A stretch of DNA of 64,000 nt from Desulfotomaculum nigrificans DSM 574 (GTDB taxonomy: Bacteria > Bacillota > Desulfotomaculia > Desulfotomaculales > Desulfotomaculaceae): the NCBI RefSeq assembly GCF_000189755.2, contig NZ_KI912183.1, positions 2,172,257 through 2,236,256 of the forward strand, given 5' to 3'. A model generated the notes under the pieces. That model saw only the letters and a program-made list of their open reading frames with translations. It ran no database searches and was not told where the DNA came from. The translations under genes and the position numbers were made by a program. How positions within the stretch are numbered: the first letter of the stretch is position 1; every line of letters begins with the position of its first letter. Shown here in pieces: positions 29,709 through 39,190 of the stretch.

Positions 29709-31394
29709 TTACATTTTTTCAGGCGCGGTAAGCCCTAACAGGCCCAGGGCGTTCCGCAACACAATCCGGACACAGTTTACCAGCACCAGACGGGCCTGGG
29801 AAAGTTCCTCGTTATCGGTAATTACCCGGTAACTGTTGTAGAAACTGTGGAATTGGCCGGCCAGGTCGTGCAGGTACCTGGCGATTCTATGCGGCGCCAG
29901 CAGTTCAGCGGCAGCGGCGATTTCCGTGGGGAAATCTGCCAGTTTTCTTAACAGGCCCAGCTCTGCTTCTTCCTTTAATAAGGTTAAGTCAACGTCAGCC
30001 GCCGCGGGTAATTGACGTCCTTGTTCCTGTAATTGGCGCAAAATACTGCAAATGCGGGCATGGGCATATTGAATATAGAACACCGGGTTATCATTGGTCT
30101 GGGACTTAGCCAGGTCCAGATCAAAGTCCAGATGGCTGTCCGGGCTGCGCATGACAAAGAAATACCGGGCGGCGTCGCGGCCCACTTCTTCCATGAGTTC
30201 TTCCAGGGTCACAAATTGGCCGGTCCGTTTGGACATGCGGACAATTTCGCCACCCCGGAACAGGCGAACTAATTGCATGAGAATTACTTCCAGCTTGTCC
30301 CGGCTATAACCCAATGCCTCCATGGATCCCTTCATGCGGTTGACGTGACCATGGTGGTCGGCACCCCAAATATCAATGACCCAATCAAAACCCCGCTCAA
30401 ACTTGTTGCGGTGGTAAGCAATATCAGCGGCAAAGTATGTGGGAATGCCGTTAGAACGTACGACAACTTCGTCCTTTTCATCACCAAATTCGGTGGCTTT
30501 AAACCACAGAGCATTTTCATGCTCGTAAATGTAGCCCCGTTCTCTTAATTCGTTAATGGTTCTGTCGATGGCCCCGCTGTCGTGCAGTGACTGCTCGGAA
30601 AACCACACGTCATACACCACACCGAAATCAAGCAGGGTGTTGCGGATATGAGTCAGCTTTTCTTTTAAAGCATAGGCCGCCAGGGTCTGCCGACGGGTAG
30701 CGCTGTCCACATTTACCAGCCCGTCACCGTGTTTATTAAGATACCCTTTTACTGTGTCAATAATATCTTCCCCATGGTAACCTTCTTCAGGCATGGGAAT
30801 ATCCTGACCCAGCTGCTGCAGGTAACGGACCTCCAGGGAGCGACCAAAGTTTTCAATTTGATTACCGGCATCATTGATGTAGTACTCCCGGCTCACGCGA
30901 TAACCGGCAAAATCCAGAATGGCAGCCAGACTGTCGCCCAGGGCCGCTCCCCTGGCATTACCCATATGCAACAAACCGGTGGGGTTGGCACTGACAAACT
31001 CCACCTGCACCTTACGGCCGTTACCCAATTCCACCCGGCCATAATTCCGGTCTTCTTGTACAATAAGAGGAACTACGTCATAAACCCAGCTTGGTTCTAA
31101 ATAAAAATTAATAAAGCCCGGGCCGGCAATTTCTACCCGTGCTACCCGGGTTCCTGCCAGGTCCAGGTTTTCTACCACCGCCTCGGCAATTTTGCGCGGT
31201 GCCATTTTAGCTGAACGGGCCAATTGCATAGCTAAATTTGTGGCAAAATCGCCATGTTCCTTCTCCCTGGGAACTTCTATGACAATCTCAGGTGTCTCCA
31301 CCGGATTTATGGCACCCTCGTCCACCGCTTTGGCAATGGCCTTTTCCAGAGCTGCAGCCAGGGTCGCTCTAATGGTTTCCACCAATCCTTGCAA
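29709..31394 (-). CDS. argS: Arginyl-tRNA synthetase
   Basis: Class I synthetase, 561 residues. HIGH-type signature in SANPTGLLHMGNARGAALGD (about 128-147), KMSKS-type signature in VRMSKRTGQF near residue 380, and a C-terminal DALR anticodon-binding domain from about 440. TTG start with AAGGAGGA. The upstream DUF1934 gene belongs to the same conserved Firmicute cluster (ywiB-argS). Confidence 0.97.
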   Translation of the reverse strand: MQGLVETIRATLAAALEKAIAKAVDEGAINPVETPEIVIEVPREKEHGDFATNLAMQLARSAKMAPRKIAEAVVENLDLAGTRVARVEIAGPGFINFYLEPSWVYDVVPLIVQEDRNYGRVELGNGRKVQVEFVSANPTGLLHMGNARGAALGDSLAAILDFAGYRVSREYYINDAGNQIENFGRSLEVRYLQQLGQDIPMPEEGYHGEDIIDTVKGYLNKHGDGLVNVDSATRRQTLAAYALKEKLTHIRNTLLDFGVVYDVWFSEQSLHDSGAIDRTINELRERGYIYEHENALWFKATEFGDEKDEVVVRSNGIPTYFAADIAYHRNKFERGFDWVIDIWGADHHGHVNRMKGSMEALGYSRDKLEVILMQLVRLFRGGEIVRMSKRTGQFVTLEELMEEVGRDAARYFFVMRSPDSHLDFDLDLAKSQTNDNPVFYIQYAHARICSILRQLQEQGRQLPAAADVDLTLLKEEAELGLLRKLADFPTEIAAAAELLAPHRIARYLHDLAGQFHSFYNSYRVITDNEELSQARLVLVNCVRIVLRNALGLLGLTAPEKM

Positions 31395-31414
31395 CGGGGG
31401 TCCTCCTTATCTTA

Positions 31415-31570
31415 TCGGTATTTCTTTGGGGTCAGCTATTGGCTTTTTATTTTGGGTATTTCTTTAGGGCCAGCTATTAGCTTTTGGCTAAATTTCAACA
31501 GCCAATAGCTAATAGCCAATGGCTGACCCACGAGGAATACCCCACAGCTAATGGCTGACCAACTAGGAAT
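31415..31570. repeat. Inverted heptamer element between DUF1934 gene and argS
   Basis: GGTATTTCTTTGGGGTCAGC + TATTGGCT units, a second head GGGTATTTCTTTAGGGCCAGC, then the inverse arm CCAATAGCTAATAGCCAATGG with GACCCACGAGGAATACCCC. Confidence 0.85.
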
Positions 31571-31582
31571 GCTTCCTTGGAT

Positions 31583-32005
31583 TTACTTCGGTCTTACCTT
31601 TATTTCCAAGGTATTTGTGCCTAATTTGTTGTCGTTTAGTGTCAATTCATACTCTAGCTTAATACTTCCCCCCAGGTCTGTCAAGTCAACCTCTATCTGC
31701 AAGGGAAGTACCGTCATATTCATGCTGCCAAAGGGGGTTTGGTAAACTGATCTATGTAGTTTGCCTTTTTCAAAGACTTGTCTCATATTTATATGGCCGC
31801 TGCGGACAATGGTCACCGTATCTGCCGCCACTTTAACGGAGGTGGTGGAATTCTCCGTGCCGGATATTACAGTTTCCGGGTAAAGGATATAGTAACTGTT
31901 GCCCTTTTTATGGAAGGTGCCAGGTGAAACCAGTTCTATAACTTCTGTATCGTTATCGGAATCTTTCTTGGTACTTTTTATGGTCACCAACACGTCTTTT
32001 CCCAC
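31583..32005 (-). CDS. DUF1934 beta-barrel protein (YwiB-like)
   Basis: 140 residues, beta-rich and soluble. Segments SGHINMRQVFEKG, TPFGSMNMTV and LEYELTLNDNKLGTNTLEI fit DUF1934, small calycin-like barrels found next to argS in Firmicutes (ywiB in Bacillus). Function unknown. GTG start after GGAGGGA. Confidence 0.85.
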   Translation of the reverse strand: MGKDVLVTIKSTKKDSDNDTEVIELVSPGTFHKKGNSYYILYPETVISGTENSTTSVKVAADTVTIVRSGHINMRQVFEKGKLHRSVYQTPFGSMNMTVLPLQIEVDLTDLGGSIKLEYELTLNDNKLGTNTLEIKVRPK

Positions 32006-32106
32006 TCTGTTCCCTCCATTACTATTTTAACCCAATGCCAACCTCCAAATTCTGTGTCTGCTGCTCCATCGTTCACTCCTGGCAGCGTAAGTACCAGAAA
32101 ATTACT

Positions 32107-32145
32107 ACTAAAAAAGAGCGGACGATATATCCGCTCTTTTTTAGT
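32107..32145 (-). terminator. Terminator after dsrD
   Basis: AAAAAAGAGCGGA pairs with TCCGCTCTTTTTT; symmetrical, so it could work on both strands. Just past the dsrD stop, closing the dsrABD transcript. Confidence 0.85.
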
Positions 32146-32163
32146 CCCTTTGAGTATATAGGT

Positions 32164-32382
32164 CTACTCTTCTTTAATTTTACCAGGAGTATGGTCACGA
32201 CCAGCCAGGGTAACATAGGAGGTACCAATGTAGAGGTACTCAATCTTACCCTCTTTAGCCAGTTCGGAGCAAGCCTTGTCAACTTCCTTCTTGTTAGCGC
32301 CGATTTTTTCAGCAATTACACGGGGCTTTTCTTTGCTTACGCCTGCCAAATACTCCAGGATTTTAGCTTTTAATTCTTCCAT
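32164..32382 (-). CDS. dsrD: DsrD
   Basis: Small winged-helix-like protein, 72 residues, encoded downstream of dsrAB in sulfate reducers. It contains the core EELKAKILEYLAG at the N-terminus and KEGKIEYLYIGTSYVTLAG in the wing. In the literature DsrD is an allosteric activator of DsrAB rather than a DNA-binding regulator. Its presence marks the reductive, not oxidative, Dsr pathway. A strong hairpin separates it from dsrB. The ribosome-binding site is only GGTGGTG. Confidence 0.95.
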   Translation of the reverse strand: MEELKAKILEYLAGVSKEKPRVIAEKIGANKKEVDKACSELAKEGKIEYLYIGTSYVTLAGRDHTPGKIKEE

Positions 32383-32433
32383 TTAATTACACCACCGTTT
32401 CTTACCATCCTCACGGGTGGTACATATTCAGAT

Positions 32434-32455
32434 GCCGCCGCCTGACGGCGGCGGC
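32434..32455 (-). promoter_or_regulatory. GC hairpin between dsrB and dsrD
   Basis: GCCGCCGCC pairs with GGCGGCGGC around a 4-nt loop. No T run follows on the minus strand, so it is more likely an mRNA processing or stability element that adjusts dsrD relative to dsrAB. Confidence 0.6.
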
Positions 32456-32493
32456 TCCTTTAATATTATACTCAGGCTTAAGCGGCTATATTC

Positions 32494-33558
32494 TTACCAC
32501 TTGAACTGAGTAGTGCATCTAAAGGTTGTTTGTGCCAGGGTGAAGTCGTCGATGTGCTTGTCTGTGAAGGGCAGACCGGTAATTTCGAAGAACTTCTCCC
32601 AGCTAATACGCTCGATCCACTCGGCCATACGCTCACCAGGTTGAGCATTGGCAGCCCAGACTTCAACCAGGTGCTTAACAGCCTCAACAACTTCCGGCCA
32701 GCGCGGAGGATTGTTGGGCAGGAAGGGAATGGCCAGACGAGAGAATCTGGGACCAATACGGCTGTTGGAAATTTTACCACCAACCCAAATGGACACAGCA
32801 TCGTTCTTGGGATCGATGATCTGTACTGACGGGCACATGGTGTAGCAGTTACCGCAGTACATGCAACGATCAGCCTTGATATCGATGGACTTCAGTTTAG
32901 GATTGGGACGGATAGCTGCGGTGGGGCAGCTAGCAGTCAGTGTAGGAATTTCGCACATTTTGTGCAGGTTTTCATGGTCAATCTTGGGTACAGTTCTGTG
33001 GATACCCAGGATGGCGATGTCGGAGCAGTGTACAGCACCGCACATGTTCAAGCAGCAAGCCAGAGCGATTCTCAGCTTGGCGGGCAGCTTCATGGTGGTG
33101 AAGTATTCAAACAGCTCATCCATTACAGACTTAACGATACCGGAGGCATCGGTAGCCGGGGTATGGCAGTGTACCCAACCTTGAGTGTGTACAATGTTGG
33201 TAATAGAGTTACCGGTACCGCCAACAGGAATTTTCTTGGCAGCCAGTTCGGCTAACAGGGGTTCAACGTTAGCTTCTTCGGATACCAGGAATTCAACATT
33301 GTGACGGCTGGTAAATCTCAGGTAACCACCACAGTATTTGTCTGCTAAGTCGCAGATTTCACGAATAAATTGAATGCTTACCAAACGCGGGGAACCAGCA
33401 CGTACAGTGTACAGCTTAGCCCCGGTTTCAGATACGTGTACGAGAACGCCAGGCTTTATAATTTCATGGTAGCGCCATTTGCCATAGTTTTCTTTACAAA
33501 TGGGCGGCAGCATGTCTTTATAGAGCGGCGGTCCGATATCGGTTCTTGCTTGTGCCAA
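32494..33558 (-). CDS. dsrB: Dissimilatory sulfite reductase beta subunit
   Basis: Catalytic partner of DsrA; the alpha2beta2 enzyme reduces sulfite and passes a DsrC-trisulfide product on. 354 residues. The siroheme/[4Fe-4S] region has [14 protein letters not shown] at about 167-180. A ferredoxin domain follows (CPTAAI at 211, [12 protein letters not shown] at 232-243). TTG start with GAGAGGTGA. The 76-bp gap to dsrA and same direction show one operon. Confidence 0.98.
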   Translation of the reverse strand: MAQARTDIGPPLYKDMLPPICKENYGKWRYHEIIKPGVLVHVSETGAKLYTVRAGSPRLVSIQFIREICDLADKYCGGYLRFTSRHNVEFLVSEEANVEPLLAELAAKKIPVGGTGNSITNIVHTQGWVHCHTPATDASGIVKSVMDELFEYFTTMKLPAKLRIALACCLNMCGAVHCSDIAILGIHRTVPKIDHENLHKMCEIPTLTASCPTAAIRPNPKLKSIDIKADRCMYCGNCYTMCPSVQIIDPKNDAVSIWVGGKISNSRIGPRFSRLAIPFLPNNPPRWPEVVEAVKHLVEVWAANAQPGERMAEWIERISWEKFFEITGLPFTDKHIDDFTLAQTTFRCTTQFKW

Positions 33559-33634
33559 TGTGGTTCACCTCTCCCATTTTCAATTTATTTATGCGGCCAA
33601 GTCATTATGGGCTTGACCTGCATATTCTTTTAAG

Positions 33635-34831
33635 TTAGTCCTGAACAGTTTCTTCAGGCCACCAGAAGAAGAATGGGTTAGCACGCGGAGCATTAACCAT
33701 TTGCGGAACGGGCTCCAGACCAACGGCGCGCAGGAAGTTACGCATACCCAGACGCAGGATCAGTTCACCGATACGCTCACGGGTCTTACCGTTCTCATCC
33801 CACCACTCCCAAGCTTTCTCTAAGAACTCTTTCAGTTCAGTGTAGGGAGGCTCAAGCTTCATGAAGGGGATGATGACCCAACCCATCATAGCACCCTGGA
33901 GAATAGGAGCTTTACCACCGATCAGGATGGTAGCGCCGCGGTCATCGCCAGGACGCAATGCTTTGCACATTTTGTTAATGCAGTGCATGCAGCGGGTGCA
34001 GTTAGCATTATCGATGGTCAGTTCATTGCCATCCCAGCTCATGCACTTGGTGGGGCACTTATCAATTACTAAGCCTTGAATATCAAAGCCCTCAGCAACA
34101 TAGGCACGTACAGCTTCCTGGTCAATCTTGATATCATCTCTCCAGGTACCCTGGATAGAGAAGTCAGAACGGGCGATAGAAGCTACGCAGTCGTTGGGGC
34201 AGCCGGAAATCTTAATTTTAGACTTGTAAGGCCACATCGGACGGTGCAGGTAATCTTGGAATTCGTTGGTCAGATCGTGGCACAGGTCGGTGGTATCGAT
34301 CAAAGCAAACTCACAACGAGCGGGACCAGCGCAGCAGCTGGGGGTACGCAGGTTGGAACCGGAACCACCTAAGTCAAAGGGATGCTCTTCTAAGTTGGAA
34401 ACTTCATCAAAGAAGGGTTGTAAGTTTTCTGTTCTGGTACCCAGTAATACCAGGTCACCGGTGGAGCCGTGCAGGTTGGTCAGACCACTGCCATACTTCT
34501 CCCACAGATCACAAATTTGGCGCAGGGCCTTGGTGTTGTAGTACCAACCGGAAGGCTGGTTCAGACGAATGGTGTGGAACATTTCCACGTTTGGGAACTG
34601 TTCGGGAATGTCAGAGTAGCGACCGATTACACCACCGCCGTAACCCATAACACCTACGAGACCACCGTGCTTCCAGTGACCTCTTTTGTCCTCATAAGAA
34701 AGCTCCAGTTGACCGAGTAGGTCTTGGGCGGAAGGGCTGTTGGCTGCGGCCTTTTTAATTTCAGTTACGAAACTGGGCCACGGGCCTTTTTCAAGTTCGT
34801 CCAAGAGAGGAGTTTTCTTGGCTTCGGTCAT
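33635..34831 (-). CDS. dsrA: Dissimilatory sulfite reductase alpha subunit
   Basis: 398 residues from the ATG at 34831, 8 bp after GGAGG; an earlier in-frame GTG lies inside that site. Cluster and siroheme cysteines: Cys167 and Cys173 ([11 protein letters not shown]5C) and Cys211/Cys215 (GCPNDC, CX3C). The inserted ferredoxin domain has CPTKC (259-263) and [12 protein letters not shown] (278-289). DsrA reduces sulfite with electrons delivered via DsrC and DsrMK. First gene of dsrABD, preceded by a sigma-A promoter and a palindrome. Confidence 0.98.
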   Translation of the reverse strand: MTEAKKTPLLDELEKGPWPSFVTEIKKAAANSPSAQDLLGQLELSYEDKRGHWKHGGLVGVMGYGGGVIGRYSDIPEQFPNVEMFHTIRLNQPSGWYYNTKALRQICDLWEKYGSGLTNLHGSTGDLVLLGTRTENLQPFFDEVSNLEEHPFDLGGSGSNLRTPSCCAGPARCEFALIDTTDLCHDLTNEFQDYLHRPMWPYKSKIKISGCPNDCVASIARSDFSIQGTWRDDIKIDQEAVRAYVAEGFDIQGLVIDKCPTKCMSWDGNELTIDNANCTRCMHCINKMCKALRPGDDRGATILIGGKAPILQGAMMGWVIIPFMKLEPPYTELKEFLEKAWEWWDENGKTRERIGELILRLGMRNFLRAVGLEPVPQMVNAPRANPFFFWWPEETVQD

Positions 34832-34985
34832 TAAGTTCACCTCCGTTTTTTTGTGAAAAAGGATAGTAATATCTATCCCGCCATAAATGGCCAGCCGCTT
34901 TTCCTAGTTAGTTAGACAAAAAAAGACAAACTTGTCCATCCTGGAAAAGCAGGCAATACGTTGTCTCAAATTGCACAATCATACT

Positions 34986-35008
34986 GATGTGAATACAACA
35001 TTCACATC
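34986..35008 (-). promoter_or_regulatory. Perfect 9-5-9 palindrome at the dsrA start site
   Basis: GATGTGAAT-ACAAC-ATTCACATC. It lies just downstream of the predicted transcription start, where it could be an operator or a 5' mRNA stem. The half-sites resemble Rex or CRP/FNR family sites (GTGAA/TTCAC), but the spacing is longer than the usual consensus of either. Confidence 0.65.
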
Positions 35009-35015
35009 CATGTAA

Positions 35016-35044
35016 AGTGTAACACCTGTCCTCTCAACTGTCAA
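35016..35044 (-). promoter_or_regulatory. Sigma-A promoter of dsrABD
   Basis: On the minus strand TTGACA (6 of 6) - 17 bp - TACACT (4 of 6), with the start about 7 bp beyond, near 35009. A second partial TTGACA lies 7 bp upstream. Confidence 0.7.
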
Positions 35045-35109
35045 CTGTCATTGGGAAGCCAGCAACAGTGAGTTTTTAACAAAATCAGAATTTTACTAAT
35101 ATTTGTGGC

Positions 35110-35427
35110 ATTTCTTTGGCTGTTGGCTTTTGGCTTTTTTCTTCCAGCGTTTCTTTGTGGTTGACCATCAGCCTTCAGCTGTTTTTTTGCTTATCTTTGG
35201 GGTCTTTTTCTTTACAAGACTTATTATAGCACGGTATTTTGTGCTTGTCTTGTTAGTTTTTTTTGTTTTATGTGGAAGGTTCTGCTTTTGGATATTTCTC
35301 AAGGGTCGGCTTTTGGCTGTTGGCCTTTGGCTTTAATGTTAACAGCCAATGGCTAATAGCCAACAGCTGACCCCTAAGGAATACCCTAAAACTAATAGCT
35401 AACAGCGGGACCCATGAGTAGAGCCGG
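35110..35427. repeat. Composite heptamer element upstream of dsrA
   Basis: TTTCTTTGGCTGTTGGCTTTTGG at the left (as TTGGCTN words), T-rich middle, then GGATATTTCTCAAGGGTCGGC with TTTTGGC/TGTTGGC units and inverse arm CCAATGGCTAATAGCCAAC with GACCCCTAAGGAATACCC and a second inverse half. Confidence 0.82.
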
Positions 35428-36003
35428 TTAGATAGAGTATCCTTCCTCAAAAGCTTTCAAGTTTACTTCTATAAATTTCTCCGGCACCCGGGCTTTCAGA
35501 GCTGCTTGCCAGGTTTCTTTGGGGATGGGCAGTCGCCTGGCTAATACACCCACCAGTACTACGTTGGCCGCTTTGGGGTTGCCGCAGGCCAGGGCAATGT
35601 TTAAAGCGTCTACCACTATGGCATGGGGAGTGGCGGCCTTAACTTTTTCCAGGCAGTCTGCGGGATACTCTGCTGCCCCGGTTAGTACCGGCACCGGGTG
35701 GATAGCCTGGTCATTGACGATTATATGACCGTCTGTTTTTAAATAGGGTAACCAGCGCCGGGCTTCCATTTTTTCAAAGGCTAAGATCACATCGGCGCCG
35801 CCTTCGGAGATCAGCGGGGAATAAACCTTTTGCCCTAAACGAACCTGTGTAACAACACTGCCGCCCCTTTGGGCCATACCTTTAATCTCTGATACTTTAA
35901 TGTCATAACCGGCATCCTGGGCCGCTTTGGCCAATACTCTGGTGGCTAAGATGGTGCCCTGTCCACCGACGCCCACAAGCAAGATATTTACCGGCTTAAG
36001 CAT
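35428..36003 (-). CDS. iorB: Indolepyruvate ferredoxin oxidoreductase beta subunit
   Basis: 191 residues from the ATG at 36003 (MLKPVNILLVGVGGQGT), preceded by GCGAGGTGA; the longer frame overlaps iorA and is not used. Nucleotide-fold gamma-type domain with GVGGQGTILATRVLAKAA (residues 11-28) and KGMAQRGGSV. With IorA it oxidatively decarboxylates aryl-pyruvates to aryl-acetyl-CoA, reducing ferredoxin. It overlaps the iorA stop by 8 bp. Confidence 0.93.
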   Translation of the reverse strand: MLKPVNILLVGVGGQGTILATRVLAKAAQDAGYDIKVSEIKGMAQRGGSVVTQVRLGQKVYSPLISEGGADVILAFEKMEARRWLPYLKTDGHIIVNDQAIHPVPVLTGAAEYPADCLEKVKAATPHAIVVDALNIALACGNPKAANVVLVGVLARRLPIPKETWQAALKARVPEKFIEVNLKAFEEGYSI

Positions 36004-37777
36004 GTTGTTCACCTCGCTTTTTAAGGGCACCTTTTTTACAAACCTGAATACAAAGCCCGCAACCATTACATTGAATGGCGGTTACGTAGGCCTTGTTTTC
36101 CCGGCGGGAGATGGCCGGGCAGCCTAAATTGAGGCAGATGCCGCAATTTATGCAGGCCTCCCGGTCCACTTCCACCGGCTCGGCCGCAGCGGATTTTTTC
36201 AGTAAGGCACAGGGACGTTTAACAATAATGACGGATGGTTCCGGAGCCGCCACTTCTTCTTTGACCGCGGCGTCCATGGCAGCTAAATCCATGGGGTCAA
36301 CGGTGCGCACCCGGTGAACCCCCAGTGCTTTAACCAGGGCCTCCAGATCCACTTCCGGGGCCGGCTTGCCCATCAGGGTTTGGCCGGTGGCCGGATTGTC
36401 CTGGTGACCGGTCATGGCGGTGGTACGGTTGTCCAGAATCAGAACGGAGGAAGTGCCGCCGTTATAGACCACATCCAGCAGCCCGGTAATACCCGAGTGC
36501 AGGAAAGTACTGTCGCCAATGACGGCTACGGTGCGGCGGGCCATTTCCGGATTGGCTTTTTCCATGCCCAGAGCGGCACCAATGCTGGCACCCATACAAA
36601 TACAGGTATCCATGGCGTTCAGGGGGCTGGCGCTGCCCAGGGTATAACAGCCAATGTCCCCGGTGACAATTAATTTTTGTTTCTTCAGGGTGTAGAATAC
36701 GCCCCGGTGCGGGCAACCCGGGCACATAACCGGCGGCCGACCAGGTAATGGGGTGGTCTCCTGAACCGGTACCCGGCTGTTAGACTCCCGGGGTAAAAAT
36801 TCATCAGCCACCTTAATTCCCGCCCCGGCCAGTGCCCTGGCAATTATGACCGGACTGAGTTCGCCGAAGGAAGGTATGAGTTCTTTGCCTTTGACTTCAA
36901 TACCCAGGGCCCGGATTTGCATTTCCAAAAATGGCTCCAGTTCTTCGATTACCAGTACCTGCTCTACCCCGGCGGCAAACTGCTTTATCAGGTTGGCCGG
37001 CAGCGGGTTGGTTAGTCCCAATTTCAATACGGAAGCCTGGGGCAAAACCTCTTTAATGTAATGATAACTTATGCCGCCGGTAATAATGCCCAGGCTGCGA
37101 TCTGCCCATTCAATAAAGTTAAGAGGACAGTTCTCACTGTATTCTTTTAATTTAGCGGTGCGCTCTTCTAAAAATACCCGGCGCATCCGACCGTTGGCCG
37201 GCACCATCACGTATTTAAGGGGATCCTTGGTATAGGGGCGAATGGTTTTCGGACCCGGCTCATTTATCTCCACAAAACTCTGGGAGTGGGAAACCCTGGT
37301 GGTAACCCGCAGCATGACGGGAGTATCAAACTGTTCACTGATTTCCAAACCCACCGCCACCATGTCTTTGGCTTCCTGGCTGTCAGCCGGTTCTAAACAT
37401 GGAATCTTATTCATCAGGGCATAATAGCGGTTATCCTGCTCATTTTGGGAACTATGCATGCCCGGATCATCGGCGGACACCAAAATCAGGCCCCCGTTAA
37501 CACCGGTGTAGGACAGGGTAAACAATGGATCTGCGGCTACGTTTACCCCGACATGTTTCATGGTGACCAGCACCCGGGCCCCGGCAATGGCAGCGCCGGC
37601 TCCCACCTCCAGGGCCACCTTTTCATTGGGTGACCACTGGGCATAAATATCAGGGTACTTAGCGAAGTTTTCCAGTATTTCGGTGCTGGGAGTCCCGGGG
37701 TAACCGGCGGCTACAGTTACGCCGGCCTCAAAGGCCCCCCGGGCAATGGCAGCATTGCCTGACAGCAGTTCTTTCAT
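35996..37777 (-). CDS. iorA: Indolepyruvate ferredoxin oxidoreductase alpha subunit
   Basis: 593 residues. N-terminal pyrimidine-binding domain (GYPGTPSTEILE near 26-37), TPP/Mg site (GDIGCYTLGSASPLNA at about 374-389 and GDSTFLHSGITG near 423), and a C-terminal 2x[4Fe-4S] ferredoxin domain (CINCGICLNLGCP and CNGCGLCIQVCK). Works on keto acids from Trp, Phe or Tyr. GGAGGGG site before the ATG. The neighbouring PaaK and symporter point to arylacetate metabolism. Confidence 0.95.
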   Translation of the reverse strand: MKELLSGNAAIARGAFEAGVTVAAGYPGTPSTEILENFAKYPDIYAQWSPNEKVALEVGAGAAIAGARVLVTMKHVGVNVAADPLFTLSYTGVNGGLILVSADDPGMHSSQNEQDNRYYALMNKIPCLEPADSQEAKDMVAVGLEISEQFDTPVMLRVTTRVSHSQSFVEINEPGPKTIRPYTKDPLKYVMVPANGRMRRVFLEERTAKLKEYSENCPLNFIEWADRSLGIITGGISYHYIKEVLPQASVLKLGLTNPLPANLIKQFAAGVEQVLVIEELEPFLEMQIRALGIEVKGKELIPSFGELSPVIIARALAGAGIKVADEFLPRESNSRVPVQETTPLPGRPPVMCPGCPHRGVFYTLKKQKLIVTGDIGCYTLGSASPLNAMDTCICMGASIGAALGMEKANPEMARRTVAVIGDSTFLHSGITGLLDVVYNGGTSSVLILDNRTTAMTGHQDNPATGQTLMGKPAPEVDLEALVKALGVHRVRTVDPMDLAAMDAAVKEEVAAPEPSVIIVKRPCALLKKSAAAEPVEVDREACINCGICLNLGCPAISRRENKAYVTAIQCNGCGLCIQVCKKGALKKRGEQHA

Positions 37778-37799
37778 GTCTTTCCCCTCCGCGATTTTA

Positions 37800-37892
37800 A
37801 GTATGTCTATGGGGTCAGGCTATTCGCTTTTCGCTTTTCGCTGTTCGCTTTTGAAGACTGAGCAAAAAGCTAATGGCGAACGGCGAATAGCT
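37800..37892. repeat. Short heptamer element between paaK and iorA
   Basis: GGGGTCAGGCTATTCGCTTTTCG heads four CTNTTCG units; the inverse arm reads AAAAAGCTAATGGCGAACGGCGAATAGC, split here as GCTAATGGCGAAC and GGCGAATAGC. Confidence 0.82.
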
Positions 37893-37894
37893 AA

Positions 37895-39190
37895 TTATTT
37901 TCTTAAATCTATCACTCGCTTGGCCTTGCCGGCAGAGCGTTCTATGGACCTGGGTTCCAGCAGTTTTACTTTGGGGTTGATGGACAGCACCGTGTGCAGG
38001 CGGGCCCGGACTGTTCTTTCCAGCTCCTCCAGGTCACGCCAGTTGCCGGTAAAGGCATCCTCGGTCATTTCCACCTGTACTTCCATGGCGTCCAGGTATC
38101 CTTTCTTGGTCAGGATGATCTGGTAATGGGGGGCCACTCCTTCTATTCTTAACAGTACGTCTTCTATTTGTGAGGGGAATACGTTAACCCCACTCACAAT
38201 GAGCATGTCATCTGTTCTACCGGTTACCTTGCGCAGGCGGGCGGTGGTTCTGCCGCAGGCGCATGGTTCGCTGTATTTGATGGTAATATCCCGGGTGCGA
38301 TAGCGAATGATGGGAAGGGCTTCTTTAGTTAGCGAGGTTATCACCAGCTCACCCTCTTGCCCATCAGGCACCGGTTCACCGTTCTCGGGATTAATTATTT
38401 CTATCAGGAAGTGGTCTTCGGAAACGTGCATACCCTTTCGTTCTCTGCACTCACCGGCCACACCAGGGCCGATTACTTCACTGAGGCCATAGTTGTCAGT
38501 GGCAAAAAGACCCCAAACTTTCTCCAATTCATCCCGCATGCTTTCGGTCCAGGCTTCGGAACCAAAAAGTCCTATCTTAAGACCCAGTGATTTGGGGTCT
38601 ATGCCCATGCCTCCGGCTACTTCGGCAATGTGCAGGGCGTAGGAAGGGGTGCCGATCAAAACGGTGGTACCAAAATCCTGCATCAACATAATTTGTTTTT
38701 CGGTGTTGCCGGTGGAGGAAGGTACCACTGTGGCCCCCACTTTCTCCAGGCCGTAATGCAGCCCAAAGGCGCCGGTAAACAACCCGTAACCAAAACTTAC
38801 CTGGGCCACATCCTCATCGGTAACCCCCGCGGCAGTAACAAAGCGGGCCACCAATTCAGACCAGGTCTCCAGATCCTGGCGGGTATAACCAACCACCGTG
38901 GGTTTTCCGGTGGTACCTGAGGAGGCGTGCAGCCGCACCACCTTTTTCATCGGCACCGCAAACATCTTAAAAGGATAATTATCCCTTAAAGCTGTTTTGG
39001 TGGTAAAGGGTAATTTAGTTACATCCTCTAAAGTTTTAATGTCACCGGGCTTTACTCCATGTTGGTCAAATAATTCCCTGTAGTATGGTACATTTTCGTA
39101 GACGTTGGCCACAGTTTGCTGCAACCGGGAGGTTTGCAGCCGGTGCAGTTCCTCCCGGTCCATGGTTTCATGTTTTACATCCCAAATCAT
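37895..39190 (-). CDS. paaK: Phenylacetate-CoA ligase
   Basis: AMP-forming ligase that activates phenylacetate or a related aryl-acetate to its CoA ester. 431 residues. P-loop-like [17 protein letters not shown] near 92-108, the adenylate motif region [12 protein letters not shown], and a C-terminal domain starting near [18 protein letters not shown]. Its ATG overlaps the symporter stop (ATGA). With IorAB and the symporter it forms a probable aromatic acid operon; paralogues of this type are common in anaerobes and substrate range is uncertain. Confidence 0.92.
   Translation of the reverse strand: MIWDVKHETMDREELHRLQTSRLQQTVANVYENVPYYRELFDQHGVKPGDIKTLEDVTKLPFTTKTALRDNYPFKMFAVPMKKVVRLHASSGTTGKPTVVGYTRQDLETWSELVARFVTAAGVTDEDVAQVSFGYGLFTGAFGLHYGLEKVGATVVPSSTGNTEKQIMLMQDFGTTVLIGTPSYALHIAEVAGGMGIDPKSLGLKIGLFGSEAWTESMRDELEKVWGLFATDNYGLSEVIGPGVAGECRERKGMHVSEDHFLIEIINPENGEPVPDGQEGELVITSLTKEALPIIRYRTRDITIKYSEPCACGRTTARLRKVTGRTDDMLIVSGVNVFPSQIEDVLLRIEGVAPHYQIILTKKGYLDAMEVQVEMTEDAFTGNWRDLEELERTVRARLHTVLSINPKVKLLEPRSIERSAGKAKRVIDLRK

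Larger units (their letters stand above)
34832..35110 (-). other. Long dsrA leader and upstream spacer
   Basis: With the promoter placed at 35016-35044, the 5' untranslated region would be about 180 nt. It contains a short run of A/T-rich sequence and the palindrome described separately. I see no known riboswitch in it. Confidence 0.5.

Noticed and set aside
34986-35008. Classical CRP/FNR or Rex operator ahead of dsrA
   Set aside because: The half-sites resemble these regulators, but the distance between them is longer than in either consensus; kept only as a palindrome of unknown owner.
35103-35336. 77-codon plus-strand hydrophobic frame upstream of dsrA
   Set aside because: It is read from T-rich repeat DNA and lacks a ribosome-binding site; no domain recognised.
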